DNA of 64,000 bases from Marinobacter azerbaijanicus (GCF_030250645.1 NZ_JASSVS010000002.1:248001-312000), one strand, 5' to 3'; counted from the first letter of the stretch, positions 34,330-44,533 are shown. A program made the numbers and translations. Notes: generated by a model not told the origin, from the letters alone.

Positions 34330-34721
34330 CCGGGTTCGCCGACAAACCTGCCTACTATCCTGTCAGACAGCATCAGGTGGGCAAGTGCCGGGTACGGCAG
34401 GTAATGGCTGAGCAGAAATATGACCGCGCCGGTATCCAGTCCGGTGGATAGGCCAACGTAGGCGGCCCAGGCCACGAACAAGGCCCCCAGAAAGCCGCCG
34501 TAAGACCAGAGCACCCGCGCCCGCTCATCGGCGGTCGGTACCCGTTTTAACAGGCGGGCCACCGACCAGCTGATATAGGCCGCAATCAGCGCCGCGATAA
34601 CCACCGAAACCAACACCCCCGTCAATCCCAACAGGAACCGCGCCAGGTAGTTGGTGAGGAAAAACAGCACAATGGCGCTGACTGCAATAATGGTTACCCG
34701 CGAACGCTTCAGATCTTCCAT
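34326..34721 (-). CDS. small integral membrane protein, unknown
   Basis: 131 residues with four hydrophobic segments (about 10-32, 35-52, 72-92, 95-120). No recognised domain. It overlaps the end of the RIO kinase gene by four bases, convergent. Composition is ordinary for the neighbourhood, so it looks native rather than acquired. Confidence 0.65.
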   Translation of the reverse strand: MEDLKRSRVTIIAVSAIVLFFLTNYLARFLLGLTGVLVSVVIAALIAAYISWSVARLLKRVPTADERARVLWSYGGFLGALFVAWAAYVGLSTGLDTGAVIFLLSHYLPYPALAHLMLSDRIVGRFVGEPG

Positions 34722-34744
34722 AGACAGAATCCCGGCCCGTTACA

Positions 34745-35278
34745 TCAAATGGTTTGCACTGTTTTAACATTCCGGGAATCAAGAAGCGACTTTGCTTCCT
34801 GAAGCTGCTCAAAGCTGGACGCGTGGACCGCCAGCACGTACTTACCCTCCCTCAAGGCAGACTGGGCCTTGACCAGATAAGGAGTGTGGTCTGGACGGAG
34901 TGTCACACCGCCAGCGACCAACAGCCCGAATACGCCGCCGAACGCGGTCATAACGGAAGCCGCAACAATCGTATTGTCGGTGGCCAAACCAACACCCAGG
35001 GCGCTCAGTATCAGAAACAGCACAAAACCTGCTACCGCCCCTATGACACCCAGACCAACGTGGGAACGCACCAGCGTCTGCCAGATTCCCTGGTCCTCCG
35101 GCTCCAGTTCCTTGCCCTGATGCCGGTCGGCGGGGCTCAGGACTGTTACCTGCTCATCCGTAAGGCTGGTTTCTTCACATATCGCTTTCGCCGTTCCCCT
35201 TGCGTCCGGCTCAGTATCAAAGACTGCGGCCACCTTGTGACCTTGCTGTTCGCCCGTCAAACCCACTGAAGATTTCAT
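34745..35278 (-). CDS. membrane protein with paired transmembrane helices, unknown
   Basis: 177 residues. N-terminal soluble part (VAAVFDTEPDARGTAKAICE) resembling the general-stress/SLT1009 or YugP-like fold, then two helices (about 80-128: VGLGVIGAVAGFVLFLIL and ASVMTAFGGVFGLLVAGGV) and a soluble tail (KYVLAVHASSFEQLQEAK). The two soluble parts look like halves of one alpha-beta domain interrupted by a glycine-rich membrane hairpin. Start at 35278 preferred over an upstream ATG because a G-rich site lies about nine bases before it. Confidence 0.65.
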   Translation of the reverse strand: MKSSVGLTGEQQGHKVAAVFDTEPDARGTAKAICEETSLTDEQVTVLSPADRHQGKELEPEDQGIWQTLVRSHVGLGVIGAVAGFVLFLILSALGVGLATDNTIVAASVMTAFGGVFGLLVAGGVTLRPDHTPYLVKAQSALREGKYVLAVHASSFEQLQEAKSLLDSRNVKTVQTI

Positions 35279-35403
35279 GGAAATACCCCCGTGGTATCTC
35301 AAAGAATTAATGAACGTCTTACTATAAAGATTTGGCCATTAACTCGGAAAATACAACCCGCCGGCCCTTGAGTCGAATGGCCAACCGGTGCAGGGGTGCG
35401 CCT

Positions 35404-36078
35404 TTACCAGGCCAGCCAGATTACGTGTCGGGCGCCCTTGCCGGGGCGCAGGGCCCTGACAATGACAGGCTCCACAGAAAAACCGGCACGGCGTAGCCTC
35501 TCGGTAAACGCGTGCTCGGGACCAGCGGACCAATAGGCCAGTATGCCGTCAGAGCTCAGGGATTTCTGCGCGGCAGCAATGCCTTCGGGGGAGTAGATCC
35601 AGTTGTTTTCCTTGCGGGTAAGTCCCTCCGGGCCGTTATCCACATCCAGCAGGATGGCATCCCAGTTGCCATCACCCTCCCGCAGGAGGTCCGCTACATC
35701 GCCAATGTGGACGCCGGCCCTGGTGTCATTCAAGGGATGCCCGGCCGCAGCTCCCAATGGTCCCCGGTTCCATGCTTCAACCTCGGGAACCAGCTCGGCC
35801 ACGGTAACACGGGCATCGGCGTCCAGCGCCGTGAGCGCCGCAGCCAGGGTAAACCCCATTCCCAGCCCGCCAATCAACACCCGTGCGCCGTGCTGGCCGG
35901 CGATGCGCTCGCAGGCAAGCGTGGCCAGGGCATCCTCCGAGCCGTGCAAACGGCTGTTCATCAGTTCACCCGTGGTGCCGGCAATTCTGATGGAGAACTC
36001 ATCATTGCGCTGCAGCAACCGTAGCCGGGTACCGTTGCCGGGAATGGTTGCAGTGCCGATTTCCTCAAAGCGAGCCAT
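35404..36078 (-). CDS. spermidine-synthase-like methyltransferase-fold protein
   Basis: 224 residues. Rossmann core with VLIGGLGMGFTLAA (about 68-81), AELVPEVEAWNRG and DAILLDVDNGPEG (the position of the spermidine-synthase acid). Lacks the N-terminal strand domain of true SpeE, and the D-x-x-D substrate pair is altered, so aminopropyl transfer is doubtful. Begins one base before the ydbL stop, so it belongs to that operon. Confidence 0.8.
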   Translation of the reverse strand: MARFEEIGTATIPGNGTRLRLLQRNDEFSIRIAGTTGELMNSRLHGSEDALATLACERIAGQHGARVLIGGLGMGFTLAAALTALDADARVTVAELVPEVEAWNRGPLGAAAGHPLNDTRAGVHIGDVADLLREGDGNWDAILLDVDNGPEGLTRKENNWIYSPEGIAAAQKSLSSDGILAYWSAGPEHAFTERLRRAGFSVEPVIVRALRPGKGARHVIWLAW

Positions 36079-36423
36079 CTATTTTCTGACCCACTCGCCG
36101 TCCACCAGGATATACTGCCCCGGAGGCGTCTTCTCCAGTGCCTTCTGACCAGCCACCGTTTCCACCTGGGTCACGGGAATGTCGTGTTTCTCAGCAATGC
36201 GGACGTATTCATTCCGCCGTGCCTTATTGATGGCCTCGACTATGCTGCGGGCATTACCGCTTGCCTCGACGACCTCCAGATAACCGGTGGGGGTTTCTCC
36301 CACCAGCCCCTGCTGTTTGGCGGTATCAAGCTGGCTTTTGGCCTCTTCCAGGCCCATCGAGAACGCCGGCAACGCCAGGCCAAGCACGAGGATAAATACA
36401 CCGAGTTGTACAAACCGTTTCAT
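36079..36423 (-). CDS. ydbL: YdbL-family periplasmic protein (DUF1318)
   Basis: 114 residues from the ATG at 36423 (GGGAG ahead). Signal peptide (about 1-22), then GLEEAKSQLDTAKQQGLVGE and GYLEVVEASGNARSIVEAIN, the DUF1318 hallmarks. In E. coli YdbL works with YdbH and the lipoprotein YnbE in phospholipid transport between the membranes. Gene order here is ydbH-ynbE-ydbL on one strand. Confidence 0.88.
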   Translation of the reverse strand: MKRFVQLGVFILVLGLALPAFSMGLEEAKSQLDTAKQQGLVGETPTGYLEVVEASGNARSIVEAINKARRNEYVRIAEKHDIPVTQVETVAGQKALEKTPPGQYILVDGEWVRK

Positions 36424-36452
36424 GAGTGACTCCCTGGATTCAGAATTGACCA

Positions 36453-36671
36453 TCAGAACAGACCCTTTTCGCCGAAGAGTTCATCCACTTCTTCATCCAC
36501 CTTCACGTAGATTTCGTGCTGGATCTTGACGTTCAGGTTCACAGTGATGGGCTCCTTGGGCGCCTCCATTCGCACAGTGGGTGTGCATGCCGCCATACCC
36601 AGAGCAAGTGCGATTATCATCAGCGTATAACGACACTTTCCGAGCGAAAGGCCCGGCCTGTTTCCGTCCAT
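36453..36671 (-). CDS. ynbE: YnbE-family lipoprotein
   Basis: 72 residues with lipobox LGMAAC (Cys about residue 29); GGAG eight bases before the start. The mature part is only about 44 residues: VRMEAPKEPITVNLNVKIQH then an acidic end. YnbE is thought to cap or extend the YdbH beta-groove at the outer membrane. Confidence 0.88.
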   Translation of the reverse strand: MDGNRPGLSLGKCRYTLMIIALALGMAACTPTVRMEAPKEPITVNLNVKIQHEIYVKVDEEVDELFGEKGLF

Positions 36672-36686
36672 CTGTTCTACTCCTGA

Positions 36687-38612
36687 TTAGTTGCCCGAAC
36701 CGGTCGACTGACTTCCCGCATCCCGTTTCCGGATCAGGTTGCGTACCTTCTCTGTTACGGCTTCGTTAACCCGGCCACTGAGTTGCAGGCTGGTCAGCAA
36801 TGCCGGAATATCTTCTTCCAGATTGATGTTGAGTACGATCGGATGCCCGTCGCGCACGTCAGGACTGCTGCCTTCGAGACGCAATCCCAATACCAGCGTA
36901 CCATCCTGATCATAGTCTACCGTGCTGTTGAGAACGGTGTAGTTAAAGTTTTGCATGGCCTGCACCACCAGAGCCATGGCCTCATTCTTCTGCGCCATAC
37001 CTCGCAGACGGTCCGCCGGCAGCTTCAGTGTGCCTCCGGGGGCCACCGCTTCAACCTGTCCGGACTCGATGCTGACGCCCTCCTCGCTGATCCACAGCGG
37101 GACTTTTCCCCTTAGCACACCACTGCCGGCCAGGCCTTCCGCCGGATAGACCTGCATCAGTTCGGACAGCTCAATACCACTGAGTTCAAGGGGGACACGT
37201 AAAGGCAGGTCCGAAAGTTGCCACTGTGCGGGCTCAACGCGAACCGAGCCACCCAGAAGTTGCGCGGACGCCTGCTCTATGGTCAGTGTCCCGGCACCCA
37301 TCTGCTCCATGGTCGAACGGTAGCCACCAACAATCTCGACGTTGCTCAGGGCAATGCCCGGGTTCACCGTGTCGAGCGACAGGCGGGAGCTCCCGGCCTC
37401 AAGTCGGTCACCTGCTTTCTCAATGGCCACTTTGCCATTGAGACCGGCCCACGCCGTGCGAACAAAAAGACCGCCCAGACCGTCGAACGTTACCTGTCCC
37501 TGCATCCGGGCACCCTCCGGCGGGAAACGCAGACCCAGCTCTGTCCTGATGCTCCCCTCTTCAACCTCAAGCCCCTCGGGCCAGGCAGTAAAGGTACCAG
37601 ACAGCTGCCGGCTTCCCTTTGTGCCCACGGCTGTCATGTCAGCATCCAGTTGCGCAATACCATCAAACGGAAGGCTGGACCTGATATTGGCTACCGCACC
37701 GGCATCCGACGAGAGCCTGCCGTCAAACGTAAGGCCCTTCAGGCTCCCCTCCAGGCGGCCGTCGAGACGCCAGGGCTGCGGATGTAGCTGTGACTGTTGA
37801 ATAGTGGCTGCCGTTGCCACTGCGGTACCCTCAAAGGCCAGTTCCTCCAACGCCATTGGCTGCAGACTGTACCCGGCAGTCAGTTCCATGCCCGCGAGCT
37901 TGACCCTGAGCCTGTCCAGTCGCAGGGCGCTGTCGGGGGCTTCAACCCGGGCAACCTCAACAAAGCTCCCGTCACGGAACTCGAAGTCCGCCGACTGCCC
38001 CTCGGCCTTGCCGGCAATCACCAGGCTTGCCCGCCCCTTGTGGATCCGCCAGCCGGCCCGGGTCATCGCTGGCACAGGCATATCAATCCGCAAGGCTTTG
38101 GTGGCAATGCTCCGGTCATCGGGTGCCGCAAGCTCTGAAAGGGTCAGGTCCCCTGTGGCATGGATACCCTTTGGGAGGGTGAGGGCAAGCTGCTCAATAG
38201 CAATATTGTCAGGCAGCCAAGCGGGCAACTGGCGGGGAAGTCCACCAGAAACCTCAGTGGATGCCCCGGTTTGCTGACTGGCGTTGGGCCAGGCAGGAAC
38301 GTCCACCGCCAGCCGACCTACCAGGACCACATCCGGTGTCGGGCCATACCAGTTCCATTTCCAGCCCAGCGACAGTGCCTCGCCCTCGACACGGTAGGAC
38401 TGGCCATCTCGCAACTGGGTTATGGCAAAATGCTCAAGCTGAACCCCGGACAGGGACACGTTAACACCCTGCCATTGCAAATTGCGGATGTTATTGAGTT
38501 GCTGCCACTCCTGCCAAGCAACTCGGGCGTACCAGCCCCCGGCCACGATCAACACAACCAGCAGGGCCAGCAACCAGAGCAGAAAACGACGCAGCGTCAT
38601 TACACGGGCCAT
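36687..38612 (-). CDS. ydbH: YdbH-family AsmA-like intermembrane lipid transporter
   Basis: 641 residues: one N-terminal membrane helix (about 8-28), then a long periplasmic beta-rich body of repeated taco-like strands, ending in a C-terminal segment (LQLSGRVNEAVTEKVRNL). In E. coli the YdbH protein is 879 residues; this one is about a quarter shorter, while the operon partners are of normal length. Either the bridge is shorter or a repeat has been lost. Function by homology: bulk phospholipid movement from the inner to the outer membrane, redundant with TamB and YhdP. Confidence 0.85.
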   Translation of the reverse strand: MARVMTLRRFLLWLLALLVVLIVAGGWYARVAWQEWQQLNNIRNLQWQGVNVSLSGVQLEHFAITQLRDGQSYRVEGEALSLGWKWNWYGPTPDVVLVGRLAVDVPAWPNASQQTGASTEVSGGLPRQLPAWLPDNIAIEQLALTLPKGIHATGDLTLSELAAPDDRSIATKALRIDMPVPAMTRAGWRIHKGRASLVIAGKAEGQSADFEFRDGSFVEVARVEAPDSALRLDRLRVKLAGMELTAGYSLQPMALEELAFEGTAVATAATIQQSQLHPQPWRLDGRLEGSLKGLTFDGRLSSDAGAVANIRSSLPFDGIAQLDADMTAVGTKGSRQLSGTFTAWPEGLEVEEGSIRTELGLRFPPEGARMQGQVTFDGLGGLFVRTAWAGLNGKVAIEKAGDRLEAGSSRLSLDTVNPGIALSNVEIVGGYRSTMEQMGAGTLTIEQASAQLLGGSVRVEPAQWQLSDLPLRVPLELSGIELSELMQVYPAEGLAGSGVLRGKVPLWISEEGVSIESGQVEAVAPGGTLKLPADRLRGMAQKNEAMALVVQAMQNFNYTVLNSTVDYDQDGTLVLGLRLEGSSPDVRDGHPIVLNINLEEDIPALLTSLQLSGRVNEAVTEKVRNLIRKRDAGSQSTGSGN

Positions 38613-38619
38613 ACTGGAC

Positions 38620-40188
38620 TCACTGTCCGCGCCAGTTCACCGTGTAGAGATCGTGCCGGCGATCCTTCAGGTTCTTGACCGTACCGCTATTGCGGGCGGT
38701 AATCAGTGTTTCCGGCCTCAGATCGGCGAAGGCGACGGTCTCGACATTAGGAGTGGTATCCGCTGCGATACCGTCGCGGGCGAACGGGAAATCGCAGGGT
38801 GTCAGAATGCAGCTCTGGCCATATTGCAGCTCCATGTTGGGGACATTGGGCAGATTGCCCACATTGCCGGATAGAATCACGAACAGCTGGTTTTCCACCG
38901 CCCGCGCCTGGCAGCAATAGCGAACTCTCAGGTAGCTCTGGCGCTCGTCGGTACAGAAGGGCACAAACAGTATCTGGATTCCCTGGTCTACCAGGTGCCG
39001 AGTCAGCTCCGGAAATTCGGCGTCGTAACAGACCAGCACGCCGATGGGCCCGCAATCGGTTTCGATCGCGGTTACTCGGTTACCCCCGGTGATGTTCCAC
39101 CAATACGCCTCGTTCGGCGTGGGGTGAATCTTGGGCTGGGAAAACACCTGGCCGTCCCGCAGGAACACATAGGCAACATTCTGGATTCGACCATCTTCCT
39201 CCTTCACCGGTGTGGAGCCGCCGATGATGTTGATGTTGTGCCGAAGGGCCAGGTCCCGCATCAGGTTGCGGAACGGCTCAGCGTACTCCGTTACTGCCTC
39301 TATGGCTTCTGCAGGCGTGCCCTCGCGACTTTCAATGGACAGCAACTGCAACGTAAACAGCTCGGGGAACACCACGAAATCGCCCTTGTAGGTGGACACC
39401 ACATCCACAAAATACCGGACGATCTCACTGAACTCCTCGAACGACGCCACGCGGCGCTGCTGGTATTGCACGGTGCCGATCCGAACAGTATCCGGAACCC
39501 GCTTGCCATAACGTTTGCGCTTGCCGTTGTGGCCGTTCCGGGCCACTTTCGGGTTACGCCAGACCAGATGAATGCCGTAACCAAGCGAAGCATGGTCTGC
39601 ATCCAGGTAATGGGGAATAATGCCGTAGATTTCAAACCCGTTATGCAACTGGAACGACAGCACCGGGTCGCGCTGTTTTTTTGACTTGATGGCGTCCACG
39701 TAGGCTTCCACCGACTCAAACTTCTTCAGGCGTCTGGCCAGCGTTGGCAGCCTGCCTGCAAACACCACCCCCTGCAGTTCCAGGGACTGGCACAGATTCT
39801 TGCGTGCGTTGTACAGGCGCTCACCAATCTTGTAGCCACGGCAGTCCGGGTCAACACAGACTTCCATACCATAAAGCCACTCCCCTTCCGGATCGTGCCT
39901 TGAGGCGTAGCCGTTACCGGTAATCTCCGTCCAGTCATGGGGCACAAGGGCGGCGTCTTCACCGATACGGAAAGTGGCGCAGTAGCCCACAACCCGGTCT
40001 CCGAGCATCGCCACGAACTGCCCTTCCGGAAAGGTGTTGATCTGCCCTGTCAGTGGGCCGGCGGTGTAGCCATACATTCCGGTTCCCTCGTAAACCCGGC
40101 GGCTCAGGGCAATGATGCCGGGAATATCCTGAAGGGTGGCGTTTCTTACATAAAGACGCTGGGACTGGTCAGTAAAAGGAGGACTCAT
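38620..40188 (-). CDS. GNAT acetyltransferase fused to carbon-nitrogen hydrolase
   Basis: 522 residues from the ATG at 40188 (GAGG six to nine bases upstream). N-terminal GNAT domain (about 10-210: YVRNATLQDIPGIIALSRRV, VCVDPDCRGYKIGERLYNAR) and a C-terminal nitrilase-superfamily domain (about 225-520) with catalytic Glu in VVFPELFTL, Lys in SQPKIHPTP and Cys in VLVCYDAEFPEL. Such bifunctional proteins are found in many marine gammaproteobacteria; they probably hydrolyse an amide and acetylate or recognise an amine of the same substrate. Seven bases upstream of ydbH, but probably unrelated in function. Confidence 0.88.
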   Translation of the reverse strand: MSPPFTDQSQRLYVRNATLQDIPGIIALSRRVYEGTGMYGYTAGPLTGQINTFPEGQFVAMLGDRVVGYCATFRIGEDAALVPHDWTEITGNGYASRHDPEGEWLYGMEVCVDPDCRGYKIGERLYNARKNLCQSLELQGVVFAGRLPTLARRLKKFESVEAYVDAIKSKKQRDPVLSFQLHNGFEIYGIIPHYLDADHASLGYGIHLVWRNPKVARNGHNGKRKRYGKRVPDTVRIGTVQYQQRRVASFEEFSEIVRYFVDVVSTYKGDFVVFPELFTLQLLSIESREGTPAEAIEAVTEYAEPFRNLMRDLALRHNINIIGGSTPVKEEDGRIQNVAYVFLRDGQVFSQPKIHPTPNEAYWWNITGGNRVTAIETDCGPIGVLVCYDAEFPELTRHLVDQGIQILFVPFCTDERQSYLRVRYCCQARAVENQLFVILSGNVGNLPNVPNMELQYGQSCILTPCDFPFARDGIAADTTPNVETVAFADLRPETLITARNSGTVKNLKDRRHDLYTVNWRGQ

Positions 40189-40332
40189 TGAAACCTCGGG
40201 ACTGAAAGCATCCATCCATAGTTCGCGAAACAGCCTCAAGTCGTCAAGCGGCGTCGACTGTTCCGGGGTCATCGCCGCCGCCTTCGACGAAGCTCTCGGG
40301 CGGCAACTGCCCCGAACCACCCCTTTGACTGG

Positions 40333-41373
40333 TTATCCACCTGCCAACAGCAACACCACGCCCAAGAGATAGAGCACCATGATAACCACGCTTTCCATCC
40401 CGATCTGGCCGATGCCATGCCGCTCTCGACGAATGAGCCCCATCATCAGAACACCCGACATCAGCAGTGTGAGCACTGCCCAGAATTTCGAGTCTTCCGG
40501 CATGGCGTGATAGATCGAACCTTCCCGGTAGGCAATGTCAGAGGCTGCAGTAAACAGTGTGTCGAAGGCATTACCTCCGATAATGCCGCCCACGGCGAGG
40601 GTGAGTGCGCCACGCCGGACCGCGGCAATGGATGTTACCAACTCCGGAATCGAAGTACTGATCGCTGTCAGCATCACACCGACAATGGTCTGTGTCAGGT
40701 TGGTCCTGTCAGCGATTACCGTAGCAGCGGGCTCTAATGTCCACCCTGCAATCCCCAGAATCGCCATCAACAGCAGAAACTCGGTCACAAGCCGAAACAG
40801 CGGCGGCATGGTCGTCACGTCGTCAGGCTCGTCTTCACGCGTGTCCCTGGTCACAGAAGGTCGCCACATGGGGGATTCCGTGGCACCGCGCACCAGGTAG
40901 ATGCCATAGATGTAGACGCCCAGTAAAACCGGGGTTACCGGATGGACCCCGAAGATCGTAAAGTCTGGAAGATAAGGAGCAAACAGAATCAGCGACAGCA
41001 GGCATATCAGCAGTCCGTTCTGCATCATGTTGGGTACGGATGCGGCAGCGTGTTCAAGATTGGCGCGGCGGTAAACCATGTCCGCAACCGCCAGAAAGAA
41101 CGTCTGCACCGCAATACCACCCAGCGCGTTGCTCACCGCCAGTTCAGCATGGCCATTCCACGCCGCTGTTACCGAAAGTACCGACCCACCCAACGATGTG
41201 GAGGCACCCAATAGCACCGCGCCAGCCGCAGCTTCGCCTATTCCCGTCCGATCGGCCAACTGGTCCACTATTCGGGTAATACGCGTACCGGCCACTGCAA
41301 TGACCACAGCACACAGGCAAAACACGAGACTACCCTGCAGCAGGGTCCAGTTTTCTGGATTCATTGGAAACAT
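40333..41373 (-). CDS. CaCA-family cation exchanger with altered first alpha repeat
   Basis: 346 residues, about ten membrane helices in two halves separated by a charged loop (about 178-205). Second alpha repeat AISTSIPELVTSI keeps the S-x-P-E core that binds the cation. The first repeat reads LLGASTSLGGSVLSVTA: the P-E pair is replaced by G-G, so the usual first acidic ligand is missing. Sodium/calcium exchange as in YrbG or CaxA is therefore not assured. Start at 41373 favoured by AGGGA about ten bases upstream. Confidence 0.85.
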   Translation of the reverse strand: MFPMNPENWTLLQGSLVFCLCAVVIAVAGTRITRIVDQLADRTGIGEAAAGAVLLGASTSLGGSVLSVTAAWNGHAELAVSNALGGIAVQTFFLAVADMVYRRANLEHAAASVPNMMQNGLLICLLSLILFAPYLPDFTIFGVHPVTPVLLGVYIYGIYLVRGATESPMWRPSVTRDTREDEPDDVTTMPPLFRLVTEFLLLMAILGIAGWTLEPAATVIADRTNLTQTIVGVMLTAISTSIPELVTSIAAVRRGALTLAVGGIIGGNAFDTLFTAASDIAYREGSIYHAMPEDSKFWAVLTLLMSGVLMMGLIRRERHGIGQIGMESVVIMVLYLLGVVLLLAGG

Positions 41374-41454
41374 GGCTCTATCCCTTGCCACCTGTTCTGT
41401 CGCGGTGTAAAACACCATTGGCAGGAGATTCTACAGCCATAAAGACGGAACACC

Positions 41455-43344
41455 ATGACCCAGACACAAAAGCCTCAACAGCCAGAACAACCACAACCCC
41501 CACAAATACCTGCCCAGTACTCGTTTTTATGGCTCAGTGCCGCAATCATCCTGATGTTTCTCTGGCTTCAGGATGGCCGGCAACCGACGGTGACCGAATT
41601 ACCCTACTCGCAATTCAAGGAAGCGGTTGCCAGTGAACACGTGGAAGAAGTCACGCTTCGGGCCGACCACATTGAGGGTCAACTGACTGAAGAAGGCGGC
41701 AAAGCATGGGCCAGCAATAGCAACACCCTTCGCTTCCATAGCATTCGCCCCCCGATTGAGGATCCGGACCTGCTTCCGCTGCTGGAATCCCACGCTGTTA
41801 CCATCACCGCCCTGCCTGCAGAGCCTCCAGTATGGCAACAGGTATTGACCAACGTGCTTCCCTGGCTGCTGTTTCTGGCGTTATTGTTCTGGTTCTGGTC
41901 CTATGCCCAAAAACGCATGATACAGCAGGGTGGCGGGGTCCTGGGCTTCAACCGTTCCAAGGCCCGCAGGGTAGAAAAGCAGTTTTCCAAGACCAGGTTG
42001 TCTGATGTGGCAGGCATCGAGTCTGCAAAACGCGACATCACAGAAATCATTGATTTCCTCACTTCTCCCGAAAAATACAAGGCTCTGGGGGCGGACATGC
42101 CCACTGGTATCCTTCTGGTGGGCCCGCCCGGAACCGGCAAGACCCTGCTGGCGAAAGCCATTGCCGGGGAAGCCGATGTCCCCTTTTTCAGTATCAGTGC
42201 ATCCGAGTTTATTGAAATGTTCGTCGGGGTTGGCGCTGCGCGGGTTCGGGATATGTTCGAAACTGCCCGCAAAGAGGCGCCTGCACTGATCTTTATTGAT
42301 GAGCTGGATGCCATTGGCCGTTCCCGGGGTGCCGGTTTTGGTGGAGGCCACGATGAACGAGAGCAGACCCTCAACCAGATCCTGACAGAGATGGACGGCT
42401 TTGAAGGCCACGAAAACGTGGTTGTTCTGGCCGCCACCAACCGCCCGGATGTACTCGACAGTGCCCTGCTGCGCCCGGGCCGCTTCGACCGTAAGGTAAC
42501 GCTGGACCGCCCCCACAAAGAGGCCCGCAAAGCGATTCTTGAAGTCCATGTCCGAAAGGTGCCCCTGGACAGCGATGTCAACCTCGAAGAAATAGCCGCC
42601 CGCACCATCGGGTTTGCTGGCGCAGACCTGAAAAATCTTGTTAACGAGGCGGCCCTTACTGCTGCGAGACTCAACCTGAAAAAGGTCAACAATGACTGCT
42701 TCGAGCATGCCCGCGACCGTATTGTGCTTGGCGAAGAACGCGACGCGGAATTGACTGACGAAGAAAAGCAGGTAGTGGCTTACCACGAATGCGGACATGC
42801 CATCATGGCCTACTTCATGCCCAAGGCCGACCCGCTCACCAGAGTGACTATTATTCCCCATGGCATGGCGATGGGCGTCACCGAACAGACACCCAAAGAG
42901 GACCGTTACAACTACACCGAAAGCTACCTGACGGACCGTATCAAAGTTATGCTCGGCGGCCGATCATCTGAGAAGCTCATTTACGGTGAGGTTAGCACTG
43001 GTGCCCAGAACGACCTCAAAGAAGCAACCAAGCTTTTACGACGTATGTTCGGCCAGTGGGGCATGAGTGAGAAAATCGGCCCGCTGGGGCTGGGCATTGG
43101 TGAAGAGCACGTCTTTCTGGGTCGTGAAATGGGCCAGCCCCGTGAATACAGCGAACACATGGCCGAACTGATCGATATGGAAGTCCAGGCAAAACTCATT
43201 GAGCTTGAAAAGGCCACAGTGAACTTCCTTTCAGATCATCGACAACAGCTTGAAGCCTTGGCTAACGCTGTTCTGGCCAAGGAAACGCTTTCAGCCACTG
43301 AAATCCAACAGATTCTGGAAGGTAGTCAGGAGCAGCCAGCGTGA
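41455..43344 (+). CDS. ftsH: FtsH-family ATP-dependent zinc metalloprotease
   Basis: 629 residues. Two N-terminal membrane helices (about 25-43 and 128-148) around a periplasmic domain, AAA+ module with [10 protein letters not shown] (about 220), Walker [12 protein letters not shown] and SRH residues, then the peptidase with HECGH (HExxH, about 444). Membrane-bound processive protease. It differs from the usual chromosomal FtsH, which lies beside rlmE and folP; here no such neighbours exist, so this is probably a second paralogue. Confidence 0.93.
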   Translation: MTQTQKPQQPEQPQPPQIPAQYSFLWLSAAIILMFLWLQDGRQPTVTELPYSQFKEAVASEHVEEVTLRADHIEGQLTEEGGKAWASNSNTLRFHSIRPPIEDPDLLPLLESHAVTITALPAEPPVWQQVLTNVLPWLLFLALLFWFWSYAQKRMIQQGGGVLGFNRSKARRVEKQFSKTRLSDVAGIESAKRDITEIIDFLTSPEKYKALGADMPTGILLVGPPGTGKTLLAKAIAGEADVPFFSISASEFIEMFVGVGAARVRDMFETARKEAPALIFIDELDAIGRSRGAGFGGGHDEREQTLNQILTEMDGFEGHENVVVLAATNRPDVLDSALLRPGRFDRKVTLDRPHKEARKAILEVHVRKVPLDSDVNLEEIAARTIGFAGADLKNLVNEAALTAARLNLKKVNNDCFEHARDRIVLGEERDAELTDEEKQVVAYHECGHAIMAYFMPKADPLTRVTIIPHGMAMGVTEQTPKEDRYNYTESYLTDRIKVMLGGRSSEKLIYGEVSTGAQNDLKEATKLLRRMFGQWGMSEKIGPLGLGIGEEHVFLGREMGQPREYSEHMAELIDMEVQAKLIELEKATVNFLSDHRQQLEALANAVLAKETLSATEIQQILEGSQEQPA

Positions 43345-43414
43345 CAGTTAACTGCAGCCATGTTCTTATGCGGGTGACACGAGGAACCTCGCTTACAACG
43401 GATTGACAACTGCT

Positions 43415-44533
43415 ATGGACTCAGCACCCGGGAACGACCTCCAAGCTATTCAGACAGAACTGAACCGCCTTGAAAGCTACCGGCGGAGAATCTACCTGGG
43501 CGTGCTGATCCTGACTATTGTCATTGTCCTGCTAAGTTGGGCATTTCGTGAAAATGGCGACCCCTTCATCGCTATAGCCTACCCCGTCTTTGCCGTCGTT
43601 CTTGCCGGTCTAGGCGTTGCCCTGTGGTACAGGGCAACCTCACTGAGACGGATGGAAATCATCCTGATTGCAGCTGTAGGCACCATGATACTGAGCCGCC
43701 TGGCCTGGCACTTCCATTTCGGCGACCCCTTGGGCCAACACCTGCTGTTATTGGCCGGCGGGCATTACTGGGCAGTAGGCATACTAATTGTCAGCGGCTT
43801 TATTACACTGGGTTATCGCGGCGGCATGGTTACCGGAGTCGCAACTTTCCTGTTCTCGGCAGCATTGGCAGCCTATGAAATTCTGGGCTGTTCTGCAGCG
43901 GCGGAGGGCGCATGCCAGAACTGGGTCTATCTGGCCCGTATCCATCTTTTTCTGGCCATTCTGCTAGCCCTGACCAGTGCCGGGACCTTTTTGCGCGAAC
44001 GCACCTGGGGCGCATTTACACGAGCTGAAACACTCCAGCACTGGGCCAACACAGACCCTCTCTGTGGCCTCTCGAACCGCAGGGGTGCTGATGGGTTTCT
44101 GGCCGCGGAGGCTGCGCTGGCAGACCGTTACCAGCGCCCCCTGACCATCATTCTCATTGATATCGATCAGTTTAAAGGCATCAACGACGACCACGGCCAT
44201 AAAGTCGGCGATTCCGTTATTCGCGGATTTGCAGACATCCTCGCCAACACCGTACGGGAAGTAGACCTGGCCGCACGCTGGGGTGGTGACGAGTTCCTTG
44301 TCGCGACACCTGGTGTTGATCTTCGCGCCGCCCGCCACGCCGCAGAACGTTGCCGAAGGGCTATTGAGCGGGCGCCCATTGCAGGTATATCGGTGACGGT
44401 GACCGTTGGTATTGCGCAATACCTTCCCGGAAAGGGAATCGATGATGCCATCAACCGCGCTGACGCCATGCTCTATCGTGCCAAGGCAGCGGGCCGCAAC
44501 CGGGTCATTACCGAAGCCTGCGAACTGGCCTGA
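43415..44533 (+). CDS. membrane-bound diguanylate cyclase (GGDEF)
   Basis: 372 residues. Six hydrophobic segments up to about 190 form a membrane sensor domain (MASE-like), then a GGDEF domain with intact RWGGDEF near residue 289 and the RxxD inhibitory site five residues before it (REVD). Makes cyclic-di-GMP from two GTP and should be product-inhibited. ATG at 43415 used; a TTG at 43403 is possible. Not linked functionally to the FtsH gene just upstream. Confidence 0.92.
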   Translation: MDSAPGNDLQAIQTELNRLESYRRRIYLGVLILTIVIVLLSWAFRENGDPFIAIAYPVFAVVLAGLGVALWYRATSLRRMEIILIAAVGTMILSRLAWHFHFGDPLGQHLLLLAGGHYWAVGILIVSGFITLGYRGGMVTGVATFLFSAALAAYEILGCSAAAEGACQNWVYLARIHLFLAILLALTSAGTFLRERTWGAFTRAETLQHWANTDPLCGLSNRRGADGFLAAEAALADRYQRPLTIILIDIDQFKGINDDHGHKVGDSVIRGFADILANTVREVDLAARWGGDEFLVATPGVDLRAARHAAERCRRAIERAPIAGISVTVTVGIAQYLPGKGIDDAINRADAMLYRAKAAGRNRVITEACELA

